From Trichoplusia ni (taxonomy: Eukaryota > Arthropoda > Insecta > Lepidoptera > Noctuidae): a stretch of DNA of 64,000 bases. Both the position numbers and the translations under genes were made by a program. Below are positions 34,093 through 46,690 of this stretch, piece by piece. Where the stretch lies: positions 10,943,895 to 11,007,894 of the forward strand of contig NC_039481.1 of NCBI RefSeq assembly GCF_003590095.1, written 5' to 3'. The notes under the pieces are model-generated. The model was not told the DNA's origin. It did not search any database and saw only the letters and a program-made list of their open reading frames with translations. Each line of letters starts with the position of its first letter. The stretch's first letter is position 1.

Positions 34093-37000
34093 TTATAAAA
34101 TGGTGATAATAATTCTACGATTTTAGTGCAATATTTTTATTCAATATTTATGAATTATTCTAAAAAGAAAAGTACATTAAAGAAAAAGAAGCGTTTTAGA
34201 TTATTTGTATTTGTCTATTCTTCGGGAAATTAGCAATACCCCCTGATACTGCATACTGCTGTTGTCTCAATTAAGAATTGGAATCATTCAGTGACGTACT
34301 GACTCTAAAGAACTTTAAGACATGTTGTCAACATCTTTTTGATTCATAATAATTACTTTTTAGCTAAAGAAGCTTCAATGCAATTCTTATTCAACACTGC
34401 TTCAGTAGAGTCCAAAATCGTTCAAACAATTGTTCCTCTCCTTTCTTCAAATTCTTATTCATCTTGATAATCCCACGAAACAAAGTAAAGCCACAGCGAT
34501 GAATATTAATAAGAATCGGTTGTTGTACTTGTGTTTCGAACAAAAACAATCTAATAATTAATCCAAGGAAATTGGCAGTGCGGCCCTGTCAACTGTGCAC
34601 TAAATCTTGGCGTAACAGGGTCTCTGACAGTCGGCCATCATTCTTTATAATGCCCCCACTTACTGACAAAACCTCTAAAATGTCTCGCTATTACGATTTC
34701 CTTGAGACAAAAGAAAGAGGTTGCTGTTTTTACGTGTTTCGCTTGATGTTTCACTGTTTTAATTTTATAAATGAAAGAGATTATGATAATGCTTGTACGG
34801 ATTAAATAAATGTAATGTTAATCTGAAAATGTTTGCGAATCGTAGTAAAACTTTCAGCGTTAATCAGTCTTAAATGCAAAAGTAAGTAAAGCTTTAGTGG
34901 GTATTTAAAAGGATATTTGGATTAAATAATTCATCATTATTTATGATTTTCCACTATCTCCCATACTGTTGTCATAATATAATGGAATTATTTCTGAACT
35001 GAATGTTAGCAAGTAACTTCGGTATCGTGTCTTGCTGTTGTTTTTATTTCTAATGTCCTGTGGGGTAATATGATCCACCCAGGGGTCGCGGCTAGCACCG
35101 GAAATCTGAATGTTGACAGTATCAACAACTAAAGGATTTTCCTTGTTTTTATTGCTGCATTTTTAGAGGAAAAAAGGCCTTTGTTTGTACCGAATTTTCC
35201 CGACTTTGGCGTAATTTCACAATGATAAAAATATGTTTTACAGAAACGTATTTGTCAATAGTATAGTATTATTTATCTTTATGTATATAATTCTACTGGC
35301 CGTGTGTTTGTCACTGAAATCGCCCTTAACGGCTGGAAAAAATCAATGTTGTTGTATGCCGTATCATAATATGATATTTTACGCGTTTTTTTATCGTTAT
35401 ATTATAACGATAAAAAAACGCGTTTTCTATTCATCAGAAAAGGAGTTTAAGTAACTTTAAATTAAAAACCAAGTTACTCTAGTTCCAGGATACCAAATGT
35501 CATTTCCATGGATCGCAATGACTCTTCATGGGGTTCTAGTCACAGAACTCTTTAATGAACTTATTAGAGTGGCCCATGAAAACAATAGCCCCGTACCTAA
35601 ATATTAAATGAATTGTATTGAGTGTCTTTACAAGGGGGTGCGATTCTAACTTTGATGACAGGCTTGACACAAAGCGGTCACGTTTTCGCTCCAAATTGCT
35701 TATTTTATTCAATTTAAATCTTAAGTCACTGGGAAGACACCGAAGTTACTGAAGTCAAATCAGAATGGATCGATTTTGTTATTTTGTTACATAATAACAA
35801 TTCAAGGGCTTTGGTTTAACTTTTGTGGTGTAAAGAAAAACGATTGATTAAAAATAAAAATTTCATAAATCTAGACAAAATTAATAAAATAACCAAACCT
35901 ATAACTTTTTACTACCGTATTTTGGCCTCACCCAATTTAGTCTCAAACTATTATTCAACTTAAAAAAAAATCTTCAGGTCTGGTTTTCATCTGTCAAAAA
36001 AATACTTGTTATACTGTACTTTCCTTCTCAAACTTACACAGCTAATTCAAAAATCATTACTCACATAAAAAGCCAGTATCTTTGTCAGTCAGTTCCAACT
36101 TCTAAGGAAACTAAAATAAATGGGAATTCTTTCTCCGCCACATCCTTTGTTTCTGAAATCTTCGGTTGAAACGTGTCCCTGAAACGAATTAAACAATTAA
36201 TCGGCCCTTTGTGAGGGCTCAAAAGAAGTGGAGGAGTGGTGCCCTTCTCGAGGGCTACCTCCTTACGGAATTGTGTGTGAAAAGCTTTAATTTCAGTAAT
36301 CGTACTTGATTTTTAAGGACTTCTGAGTCGAATGGAGTGGAAAATCATGGAAAATTAATAAATAATACTTAAAAGGATCAAACTTCACGTAACGTATTTT
36401 GGGTGTTTTATTTTTTTCCTTTGACTTTATTATTTAATAAAATGATTGTAAAGAATTAAATAGACTTAGTTGAATACTGCAATATGGAAATAAAATATTC
36501 TTGTATTCATATTAAAATTTAACTTTTAAAAGTGAAAAGTTAAGTTATTGAATCTTTTTTATGTTTAGCTACTTCTTGTTACCTATGTTTCACTCTTTGG
36601 TTGACTAGTAAAAAATATTTAGGCGTTCAATCTACCTTTTTACATTGTTTATGTATAATAATTGTCAATAATATTAAAAAATCAATATCCAGAATAGTGA
36701 TAAATGCAAGATACATCTGCATTGAAATATAGGTATGTTTTAAAAATCCATCCCATTAAATCAAATTAGAAGGTTAAGTTCTAATTACTTGAAATATTAA
36801 CTAAATACCGAAGTATTTTTACAATTAATTAGACTTAAAAAAAAGCTGGAGCTAGGTCTGTTAAACTACCAAATGTTATTTTATTCTCTCAGAGGAAGAA
36901 TTACGTTAGAGGCGAATTGCCATCTAATTGGCTCACGGACTTAGACTTTTAACTACGAACAATTGGGGCTCGTCCACTCATACATTAGCAAATCCTATTA

Positions 37001-38941
37001 ACAAAGACTTAAAAGAAATGTTATCTATTTTCTAAAATAAATGTCTTTATTTGCAATTTGAAGTAGTAGTATCGAATATTTCATCGTCATAATGTACTAT
37101 GGATTGGGATTGAAATTAAACGAAATTATTTATTCTGCATATAATAATATGATAATCATCACTTTGTTACCATCTATTGGACCCTTAGGGCCCGTCTACA
37201 CATCTTTTGAAACAGGACTTTTAGCATTATTAAGCGTGAAAGCGAGACAGCATAACTCAAGTCGGGTAACGAGATCTGTTTCACAAGAACCAAATTTGAG
37301 TTAGCAGGCAAAATCAATAGAATTAATTTTCTTCCTGTAACATTTCTGGCATGTGGAATATTGCAATATACGTCTACTACGTTCAGCCCGCCTTGACCTA
37401 ACAAACCTCTCAAGATTACCAATTCTCTCAGTCAATAAGGTGTAATACCATAACTGCAATAGATTCCCCAAGCGTTGGCTACATTACAATACAACCGCAA
37501 TCATTTGAATAGAAACGATAGTGCATGTACCACGACTGCATATCCTAAAGCCCGGAGCTTCACAGCTGATGGTGCAAAATGTAAACTCTGGAAAGAAATT
37601 TAAGTATTGATGTTAGGTGGAGTATACAGGATATTGTCATATACAGGTTTAACTAGGCGGTGATCTTTCTTGTTATCAATGATTTTATTAAAATATTGAG
37701 TGTTTTTGTGGTTCGTTTCCTAAGTATAATATAAAGCGAGATCTTTTTGTAAAGCTCCTAATACAAAAATCATATTATCACCCCTTAGTGAGATCCACTC
37801 GTAGGTAATTAGGCTGTCTTATTTCAGAATTGAATCTCCGACGTGAACCTATCCAAAAAAATATCCAAATGTCATAATTCAATTAGTAAACCATGATCTA
37901 AATTTAATTTCTCCAGACTTATTACTATCACATCTTGTCACACAATAAAAACTTCCGCAAATAAATTCTATAAATAGTATTCATTTTCTCCCATACTTTT
38001 GGAACAACATACCAAACTGTCGAAACACCGTCCGTTGTTAAAATTGTTTTGTTCTCAATATTGTCAGTTTCACAGAAGCCAGACTCGCTCATCCGTGGTC
38101 ACTTGGACCTTTCAAAGCCAATCTCGATAGCAGGTAATAAAGTTTTAACCTCAACTAAAACTGTAAATCCCATTGGATCAAACCCTTATTGAAACTCCGC
38201 TAAGCGGGTATTTCATAGTGTTTTGTGAGAAAGTTTTTCAATGTTCTCGAAATCATTATTATTATATGCAAAGAATTTTGATATGGTGCTAATGAATTAT
38301 GAATTAGTTATACAAAAATTATGTTGAGATTATCGAATTTTGGTAACATCTTCTATCTACGTTTCAAAAAAATATTTGCTTCTCATTAAATTTATGATCG
38401 TACTAACCGTTGTGTAATCACGATTTTCATGTAACTCAGAAATACATAATCTGCGGAAACCATAACATCTTACAAGGTTTATCCAAAGTCCGTAAAAATG
38501 GAATCTTAACCGAACTGTCATAATGTCTTGATTTGATTGATCAAAGAAACATATTTAACAATTGCAAGACAAGCAAGTTACCTTCAAAGACTTAAATAAA
38601 GAATAACTTAAGTTTGTTGCTTACCTACAAGCAGAATTTAATGATATAAAAACACGACAGCTTTAGAAAAACAATGAGGATTTAAGGAAAATCTTACACG
38701 AGCTGAATGTTCTTGTGAAGGCTAGCAAAAAGTTTCCTTAAACTGAGTCAGCTTAATTACCTAACAATAGATCAGTAGTTAGAGAGAGGGAAATTTTTGT
38801 GCGTATTTATTTTACTACATCTCATAATATTTATAACAATAATTGCTATTCCACACGACTTCATCCGCGTGCTTATGAAGATACTTTAAAGATTCTTTCA
38901 AATTGGACTTAGCGTGTAAGCTTGCATGCAACTTCTTCCTG
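34093..38941. other. No gene recognised apart from the palindrome at 35381
   Basis: Nearly 5 kb of AT-rich DNA. A patch at 37185-37300 (GGGCCCGTCTACACATC) may be a repeat fragment, and frames on both strands there are unsupported. Confidence 0.45.
35381..35423. repeat. Perfect 43-bp palindrome (21-bp arms, 1-bp centre)
   Basis: ACGCGTTTTTTTATCGTTAT plus A at 35381-35401 is repeated as its exact complement at 35403-35423 around one T. It would form a strong hairpin or cruciform. No flanking repeat family is recognised and the open frame crossing it is not a gene. Confidence 0.9.
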
Positions 38942-39122
38942 TTTTTTTTAACATGGTTCACTACTGTTCTTCATATGCACAAAGACATGCACGCACCCAG
39001 ACTCAGGACAACCATTCGCGCATCACAAAAATGCAAGTCCTACGCTGGGATCGAACCTGCGACGCGTCGCGCTCAGTGAGTTTTGAGTTGTGTTCAAATT
39101 CCCTCGGCTTTTCGTGTCGAAC
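38942..39122 (-). mobile_element. tRNA-SINE copy A8
   Basis: ACCCAGACTCAGGACAACCA, CTACGCTGGGATCGAACCTG, CGACGCGTCGCGCTCAGTGA and CTCGGCTTTTCGTGTCG follow the SINE order. The tail beyond the ATATGCACAAAGACATGC motif is replaced by T-rich DNA. Confidence 0.7.
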
Positions 39123-39391
39123 CAAATAATTGATGACCTCTACTTGAAATTAGAATATACTTTACTAAATTCATATTATGATTCTGCAAGTCCCATTTTA
39201 TCTTCCTCTATGTCATGCAGTGCCCGGATAGACTGACCTCGGTGTCGATCCCTATCAACAGGAACGTGTTCTAAAGCCGACACATTCTACCACAAGCATT
39301 GACAGACACATTCGGAAATCACGTGAAGTCAGCTCTTGAAACAACACTGTGTGAAAAAGAGAGACTGTGTATAGCTGTCTTGTTTCCACAA

Positions 39392-39430
39392 CTTTTTTAT
39401 AACGACTCCCGCTCTAAGGAATTAAGTCAA
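39392..39430 (-). mobile_element. Short 3' fragment of the tRNA-SINE (A9)
   Basis: TTTTTATAACGACTCCCGCT and CTAAGGAATTAA match only the poly(A)-proximal end of the SINE. Such a heavily 5'-truncated piece is compatible with abortive reverse transcription. Confidence 0.5.
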
Positions 39431-42183
39431 TGCAATAGTTAGTCTTTAATATTGTAAGTTACTTAAATATTTCTTATGTGAGCGCTTTAGATCCTGCTCA
39501 CATGGTGACTTACTTGTATATGGAAGAAGTATATGTGTGATTTTACTTTCAAACTGATGTCGATTGGGAGTTTTTTTTTTTTAAGAAAACATTCAAAAAT
39601 AATATTTCATTTTTATTTTATTTACGTCGCGGAGACTTGAAATTCTATATCTGTGTCAGTGTTCCATTTACTTTTATATTTCAAAACTGACTTCTTTATT
39701 TGAAACAGCAAAGTTATTTCGTACTGTTGCCAGTAAAAAAGTATTTCTTACAGATATGTCTAGTAGATTTGGTTTATTCACATGTGTGCAGCACCCGTAA
39801 AAGAGAGACACAAATAAATAATGAACGATAGTTTATGAACAAAACACAGTAAAAGCTAACAGTTACAATAGTAACGTATTTGCAAAATAAATCATAAGTC
39901 AAGCAGTGCATGAAAGCTGTGTTCAACGACAAAGAGTATGAGGATACAGAATGGACAAAATTGTTTTTATGTTTGTGGCTAACTTTTTGATCAAATTGAG
40001 CTTCTATTCCTGCTTACTACTCGTATCGAAAAGTGAATGTATAATATAAAATTACAAAAATCGGAGTAAGTAGAATAAAAAGAAAGTTATTTTTGCATTC
40101 TATACAGTCAGAGTTATAAGATAAATTTAACGAATGATCACAAACAATACCTATTTGCTTGAAAAAACAACTTTTTACAACACGAATTTCAATTATAATA
40201 AATCTTAACTACACTCGACGCATAATTTAGTCTATGATCTAGCGGTGGCAGCTGAGAATGGGGTCAAGCGTTTCAGAAATTAACAATTTACTTACGCCCT
40301 TACTGAAAATTCAACGTTACGTTTAACGAATGTCTTAGTTTAGTTAATGTGGCTTTGACAAACGAGATAGGTATGAGGTTACACTATTTGAACGAAATAC
40401 TCGACGTGCAAATAAACCAAGTGGAGGTATAGAACAAATAATTCGACAAATTATAAAAAAAATAATGGTATGCTCTGATATTTAGGTTTGCAAAATGAAT
40501 AGATTTATAGCATAGTTAATTTTATGTTGTATTGGACACATTCAAAAGTAAAGAAATACTGTTTTTCTTTAAACTTATCATGACTTTCATCTGTCCATAG
40601 GAATATCAAATACTGTTTTGTTTTTTAGATGTATTCTTAATATAGCAATCCGAAAAGTTATAATCAATCAAGCATAATCTTCTTTTCAATTTCAACCCGT
40701 AAGTATAGACTTCTCGGCTCTAGCAACACCTCTAAAAGTGTATTGCAATTGTGAAAATTATTGATAACAACATTTGAAAGTTTTAAATATTTAGCATTTT
40801 GGATGTGTTTTATTGAAGTAGAGTTTAATATCTTTAAGTACAGAAGAAATTTTGCTTGTAGAAAGTCAGAATTCATATTTGACTAATTTGGTTAAAAAGA
40901 TTAGACCCCTACAATAAGGAATTAAAACCTTGTGTCGCGGGAGTATCACAAATATTTAAGACAATACACAAAGACTCAGAAAAATCAGTCGTGGTTCACA
41001 CAAATGCTTGTCTCATAATGTCATAGTTTTCTGTAGTTTTCGAATTACTGTTTTGACTTAAAATATTGTTTGACAGAAACAACTAATTGAACCTAATATC
41101 TATCCATTCCAATGATGATATTTCTTTAAACTTCAAGAGTTGTCGTATTTTCAACGACTTTTTTCCAATTATCCTCTCTCTTAAAACCAGTCCCGTTGAT
41201 TAATTTGTCCCATTTTCAGATGTACCGACATAAATCCAACAACGTTCTTAAAAACCACTCGGAATTGTTTTTCTTCCCAATCGAATCTATTCCCAACATC
41301 ATAGTACTATTTCCTTTTCCTTAATCGACCTCCCGAACAACCCCAAGATGCCAAACATCCGATAAAGTCCACATCTCCATTCAGGATCCGGGCAGCATAC
41401 AAATTGGGCCAAAGTACGTACAAATACCGGTCAATACTAATAATATTTAATCGGCCGATACCCAATCCACGTTTAACTTTAAGATAATACGATTATCATA
41501 AATTCATCTTAAGCTTCCTTCCATAGCGGATCAGGCCTCGGAGCGGTAACAATAGAATTAATTCTATTCGGGCTCAAAGTAAAGAAAGATAATTACTTTC
41601 TCATATCTTCATGTATAAAAGGTTTTTTGTGAGATGGTTTGAAGATAATGTACTTGGAGTACACGACTATTTTTTCATCTTCATTATGGAAGTATATATC
41701 TACGTGTTGTTATATTCTTGGATGTTTACTTTCTATGGGAGAAGTAACAAATTTTGTTGAGTAAAACTTTTTGATTCAATATTAATATTAAATTTTAAAT
41801 GCAGTCGAAACTATTATCTATAGCTCAAATTATTACGCTAAATGTATTGATCTAGAAATCATAATAGACTCATTTAAAACAATCAGTAAGTGTATTGAAC
41901 ACTTTTATCTAAAGACCCACGACTTTACTACGTTCTAAAGTTACATTATTGTAGTGCGCTGTCACGATCTAACTGCTTGCAATGGATAATAATTATACGA
42001 AGAAAGATGGAATTTCGAGAATTTACTTTTTATGTATTATAATATATTATTCTGACAAATGGTACGACAAACATCGTGTGGAAACCTGTATTGCAAATAT
42101 TATTTAATCAAATCTGAAATCGCCAACCCGCAGAAAGCTAGCGTGGTGATCATTGCCAGAAATCAAACATATATGGGAACGGA
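39431..42183. other. No gene recognised apart from a SINE copy at 40902
   Basis: Long AT-rich stretch. A balanced patch at 41330-41430 has no frame or splice site that I trust. Confidence 0.45.
40902..41015 (-). mobile_element. tRNA-SINE copy A10, 5'-truncated
   Basis: AAGGAATTAAAACCTTGTGT, CGCGGGAGTATCACAAATAT, AGACTCAGAAAAATCAGTCG and CACACAAATGCTTGTCT match the 3' half. The tRNA-like head is missing. Confidence 0.7.
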
Positions 42184-42235
42184 ACCTATGTCCAACACTG
42201 GGTACAGACCTCTGTACCCAGTGTTGGACATAGGT
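42184..42235. repeat. Perfect 25-bp inverted repeat with 2-bp spacer
   Basis: ACCTATGTCCAACACTGGGT and the next five bases at 42184-42208 are repeated as their exact complement at 42211-42235, with only CC between. The right arm runs on into ATAGGCTGG, so that half resembles the 3' tail of the CTATGTCC...ATAGGCTG retroelement group. A snap-back duplication is likely. The open frame here is not a gene. Confidence 0.9.
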
Positions 42236-42694
42236 ATAGGCTGGTAGGTACTGCCAATGACAAACGATGTAGGAAAACGTCGCAAGAACAATTTATGTTT
42301 TCGACACATTATTCATATCGATGACTCCGGTGACAACGGTTTACTACACTAGACAGCTTCTAGACTCTCAACCCTCAACTTAAACCAATGAAGCTTTATT
42401 TAAATGTTCGCATTTTGAAGGTCATTTTGAAAATTTAACGATTCAAGAATTAACGTCCATTTTCTTCTGTATTTTAGTTTCGGATTAGAATATTTAAGAC
42501 GAAATGGAATTTAAATAAATATAATAAACATTTCAGAGAACCTCAAGGTCAGTGTACTGTCAAAGACAAAAGTTTTATTTCAAATTAAAAAGCGCTGTTT
42601 GACTAATGCGGTCCATTAGTGAACTATGTTTTGGTTGCTTCGTATTTTTTATGTATATTAAGTAGTGTTAACTCTAAAGTCAGACTAAGCAACA

Positions 42695-42915
42695 TTTTTT
42701 TTAAAAAAAAACGTCTCCCGCACTAAGAAATTTAATCCTTGTGTCGCGGGGGGTTTAAAAACATACAACTCACATGCACAAAGACACCCAGACTCAGAAC
42801 AAGCATTCGTGGATCCCACAAATGCTTGTCCAACGCGGGGATCGAACCCCCGACACGACGCGTACAGTGGGTTTGGCGTGGTGACCTCAACCACGCGGCT
42901 ATCCGTGCAGTCGGA
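42695..42915 (-). mobile_element. tRNA-derived SINE, the best preserved copy (A11)
   Basis: Reading the minus strand, the head GACTGCACGGATAGCCGCGT is followed by GGTTGAGGTCACCACGCC, a B box inside GGGGGTTCGATCCCCGC, AATGCTTGTTCTGAGTCTGG, CCGCGACACAAGGATTAAA, GTGCGGGAGACG and an A-rich tail. Both polymerase III boxes look usable. Overlapping open frames on both strands are by-products of the SINE. Confidence 0.88.
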
Positions 42916-43859
42916 ACATTTACAAGATAAGTAACTAATATTTATCATCTAAGAAAAGAAAGTATGATTTAAGAACATTAAAAAATACAATAGTATAAGA
43001 AAGACGATAAAAATATGGTAACTTCTAACTGTACAAAAAAAGCACCAAAAACATGCGCATATTCATGTCTTACGGGATACACGTGTTTATCCTTTTACTC
43101 AAAGAAAGATAGCCGGAAAAAATTCAGAAAGGCTATCACGGTCCGATTCTTTGCTCACTTACAAAATATTTGCCAATACAAAACAAAGTAAATTGTACCT
43201 TACGACAACTATAATAAAGTTGAACAAAAACGAACACGCAATGTGGCCTGACCATGTAACTGTGTACTCATAAAAATAGCGTTCCGTTTACGAGCTCCCG
43301 ATGATAGCCGACGAGAGCCGAACGTATCCGAGCGGCCGGAGAGTCAACAGCCTCCGGTTTTCGCTGACTTTGGGTTCGAAGCGAAAACTTTTTCAGTAAG
43401 GCAATTTGGAGTGGAACCAAATTTACATATGTGATTAGATAGTAAAAGGAAATTTGTCTTCGGTTCGGTCTGGGAACTTGGGATTTGGATAATATGGATT
43501 GAATCTTTGATCTGTAGTAATAGTTTTGATGGTACTAATACCATTTAGTTGCTTTGCTGGCTGCCTTTTGACTTAAAATTAATTTTACTGACTACTGAGA
43601 CTTAGGATACACGTTTCATATTTCAGGGCCAAGTTCGGCGAAGTTTAATACCGTGCTACAGTGGATTAGGTAATATTTATAAGTGAAACCAGCGCTCGGT
43701 CCCGGCTTCGGTATTTCGTACGAGGAAAAACCTCAATTTCAATTTACCTCAAACCGAATATGAAACGTCGTGCGTTCGCATAAAATTACACAACGCCATT
43801 ATAAAGCAATACGTATTCACAATAAGCCAACATACTCATAAATCCGTAACACAATAAGA

Positions 43860-44240
43860 GAATTAACTGCGATTTATCGCCGTACGACGTTACGGAGGTA
43901 CCGTTAACGAGGGCCGCGTCACGGCAGCTGAGAAATATTCGTCACAATTCGGCGTCCGCTCGCTAACAATCGGCACGCGCCATTTTCATCCCTTTTCAGC
44001 CGAGGCTGCGCGGGCAGGCATGCGCAGTGCCGCCTCCCCGTCAAACGCCGTCAGTGGAGCGGCGCGCCTTGCCGCACCGCGTTATAACCGCGCCCTCGAT
44101 ACCCTCGATCTAAAAATTAACAATAATATTTAAAACCATAACGCGACCACCTTACCGCGTGAGTGTACTAAGTCTATGTAAAAATATACGTAATTTAATT
44201 GTAGGTATTTTCCGCGCGACCGACTTTTCGCGTGGTGTAT
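43860..44240 (+). promoter_or_regulatory. CpG-rich promoter-like region
   Basis: This block stands out sharply from its AT-rich surroundings, with dense CG dinucleotides over about 250 bases. It holds CGCCATTTTCAT (a YY1/Pho-type site), GGCATGCGCAGTGC (an NRF-1/Ewg-type half site) and GGAGCGGCGCGCC. Such clusters mark housekeeping or developmental promoters in insects. Strand is assigned from the downstream initiator and splice donor. A smaller CpG-rich patch at 43283-43375 may belong to the same promoter. Confidence 0.5.
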
Positions 44241-44369
44241 ACGATTTTCAAATTTGTAGAATAAGTGAGTTACTGTGTATGTAAAAGTGCAATGGAGTAT
44301 GCCGGTTTTGTGTGTGTGTTTAGACTTTTGACGATTGTGTCGTTGATTGTACTGGGATTATCTTAAATG
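44051..44369 (+). other. Candidate first exon ending ATG|GTGAGT
   Basis: TCAGT at 44051-44055 matches the arthropod initiator and lies inside a CpG-rich block. Downstream is a leader-like stretch of about 315 bases, and at 44367-44369 an ATG is followed directly by the donor GTGAGT (44370-44375). A second GTGAGT at about 44159 could be an alternative donor. The 3' partner exon is not visible in the remaining 20 kb, so the gene cannot be named and the exon limits are inferred. Confidence 0.4.
44292..44366 (+). CDS. Candidate upstream ORF of 24 codons in a putative first exon
   Basis: ATG at 44292 opens a 24-residue, strongly hydrophobic frame that stops with TAA at 44364-44366. The next three bases are another ATG in the same frame, followed at once by GTGAGT, a consensus splice donor. 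If this exon is real, the short frame is an upstream ORF ending directly at the main start codon, which could set re-initiation rate. It could also be untranslated leader with a chance frame. It lies just downstream of the most CpG-rich stretch in the window. No homolog is recognised. Confidence 0.3.
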   Translation: MEYAGFVCVFRLLTIVSLIVLGLS

Positions 44370-44375
44370 GTGAGT

Positions 44376-46474
44376 TTTTAACTTTTTTGTACAGTCATGC
44401 ACGATGCTCTCAGCATGTTGGGTGTCATTTGAGGAGTCATTACGGTAATTGACACAGATTTCTGTTCATATTATAAAGGTTATTTTTGTGAGTCATGTAT
44501 TTTATTTCTCGGATTTATAGGGGTTTGACACAGATAAAAGTGTCGGTCCCCAGTGATAAAGATCCTTCGAAGAATTTTTTACGGTCCATAAATTTAATCA
44601 TATCTCACACTCTCAGTCGTTTATCGCAGTATTTTTGTCTTAGAAACGGACATTTGTGAAACATTTATGATCCTTTGAGTGAAGATTTATCAATTTACTT
44701 ACTCGTATATATGTATAATCAAAATATCATAATGTGTTACTTTGAAATTGTTATTTTAAGCATGAATTTAGGTGGGTACATGTTTTGGATCAGGCAAGTT
44801 TTTTATTATTATTACCAATTACTTTTAAATTACCATTAAAAGCTGAAAATTGCCATTTAACACGACATTCTCTCAATAAAAGATGAAAAATCGTTTCCTA
44901 AACCAATCAATCCTTTTAACATTGTAGGCGCAGAAACTTATGTAAAATAACTTAGCATACTTCATAAATAAACATTAATCATCATTTCTTTGAAAGTTAA
45001 TCAAGCTATTCAAATTAAAAAGTAATTAAAATGCCAATCGATTTATCTGATTACCTTTATGAACGCAAGAGGACTGATCACTTTTGCTGCGTGGTAATGA
45101 TTAATTAAGCTTTACTTTATGTCAGTTTGAAGATACTTTATCATCTCTATGATGATAAGAAGATTAGGAAGAGATCACACTAGCACGTCACTTCAAGACT
45201 GTGTTGATACCTTAACCAGAAAGTATATCCTTCATGTTCAATATAGCGTTGGTAGATAAGCCTTTATATCCATAAGGAGTTGTTCACATATTCATCTAAG
45301 GGTAATGTATTTACAATGAACATGTAACAGCAATTAACATCCTATGTAATTGTGATAAGCCACTCTAAATCGAATTTAATTAAAAGCTATCGGATTTCGA
45401 AAAAACTTTTATTACAATTTTTTTTTATAGATTCACATTTATCATTAGCAACATGTAATTAGTTCCACATATTAAGTTTCTGTTGTTAAGTTTTACAAAT
45501 AACAAGGCATCATTGTACGATGCATACGTTGCGACATTATGATCAGATTGGATTGAACTTTAAATTAATACACTCTATAAAATGTGTGGGATTTTGGGGT
45601 GAACGAAGTTAAGATGCTATTCCATTATTCAATCCTTAGTATTTCATTAATGCGAGGACTTGCCTTCGGTCTTCAAGCATTTAAGGTGCTTTAAAGTTAC
45701 TGAGTATATCTTGTAGAAAAATTAAATGGCATTAACTCCCCTAAATACAAAAGACAAGATTATTATTTCAGGTATTGGATACACTGTATACCATACAGAA
45801 TGAGGGAAGGAACCTGCTTTTTAGGTAATTTTCGCTTTTCTTGTGGGAAGGTGAAATCTCACCACTTTCCACAATAATATTCTGAAAAGTTAATTCCTAC
45901 CTGCATCTCTGCCTCATTGGAAGGTTAAAAGGGTGCGCTTGTCCTTGTCAGTATACAAACACACCCTATCCCCCTACTGGCAATGCGTCCTCATTTTTAT
46001 TCAATCAAAACTGAAAAATAAAAACTCGGGCCTTAGAACACGAGACCTCAATAAAGACCCTGAAACTCCAAACTCCTTGAAAAGGCAGTCCTAGGAAGAC
46101 TAGGTTGGTGCAAAAGGGAAGGAGACCACAACCCTAAGTGGGGCAAAGGACAAGAAAGAAGAAGAGGTGGCAATTTTTTCCCGGATATTTTTTCTGGGAG
46201 AAAGTTAAATCCTTTACAATAGAAATATTTTTAAAAAATTGCTGAGGCTGTACAATCTCAAAATACTTATATTATGAGGTCGTAGATGGATATTTTTGTA
46301 TGCAATTCCCAAAGCAATATACAGGTATAAATTGAACAAAACGAAAAAAATATTGGCAATCTATTTGTGGCTTATATGTTGGACATGGGAACCTGTTTCA
46401 GCGAGGAAAATGAAAGCGGTTGTCAATACCGCAAAAAATGGTTCAGGCACACTGTATTTCCGGATTTGGTATCC
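44376..46474. other. Probable first intron; no exon recognised
   Basis: It follows the candidate donor at 44370. A segment at 45780-46160 with AAGAAAGAAGAAGAGG at its end may be an RTE-type retroelement remnant, but this is weak. Confidence 0.4.
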
Positions 46475-46690
46475 CATGAGTAAAAACTGTTTTACTAAAG
46501 CCTTCTGTCTGTACTTCCGTCTGTCTTCCGAGCATTTATCTCATAAAACGTAACAGCTAGACAATTGACAGAAAAAATGTTAAAGATGATGCATTTTGAT
46601 TGTAGCCTAAACAAAAAAATGAAAATAAAAATTGAGGATGTTTTTCAAGGTAATCAATTTTGTTCGGAAACACATTTTTTTCTAATAAAT
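46475..46690 (-). mobile_element. Family D repeat fragment
   Basis: GAGTAAAAACTGTTTTACTA, CTTCTGTCTGTACTTCCGTC and TAACAGCTAGACAATTGACA match in order. The frame at 46296-46553 runs into this repeat and has no other support. Confidence 0.5.
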
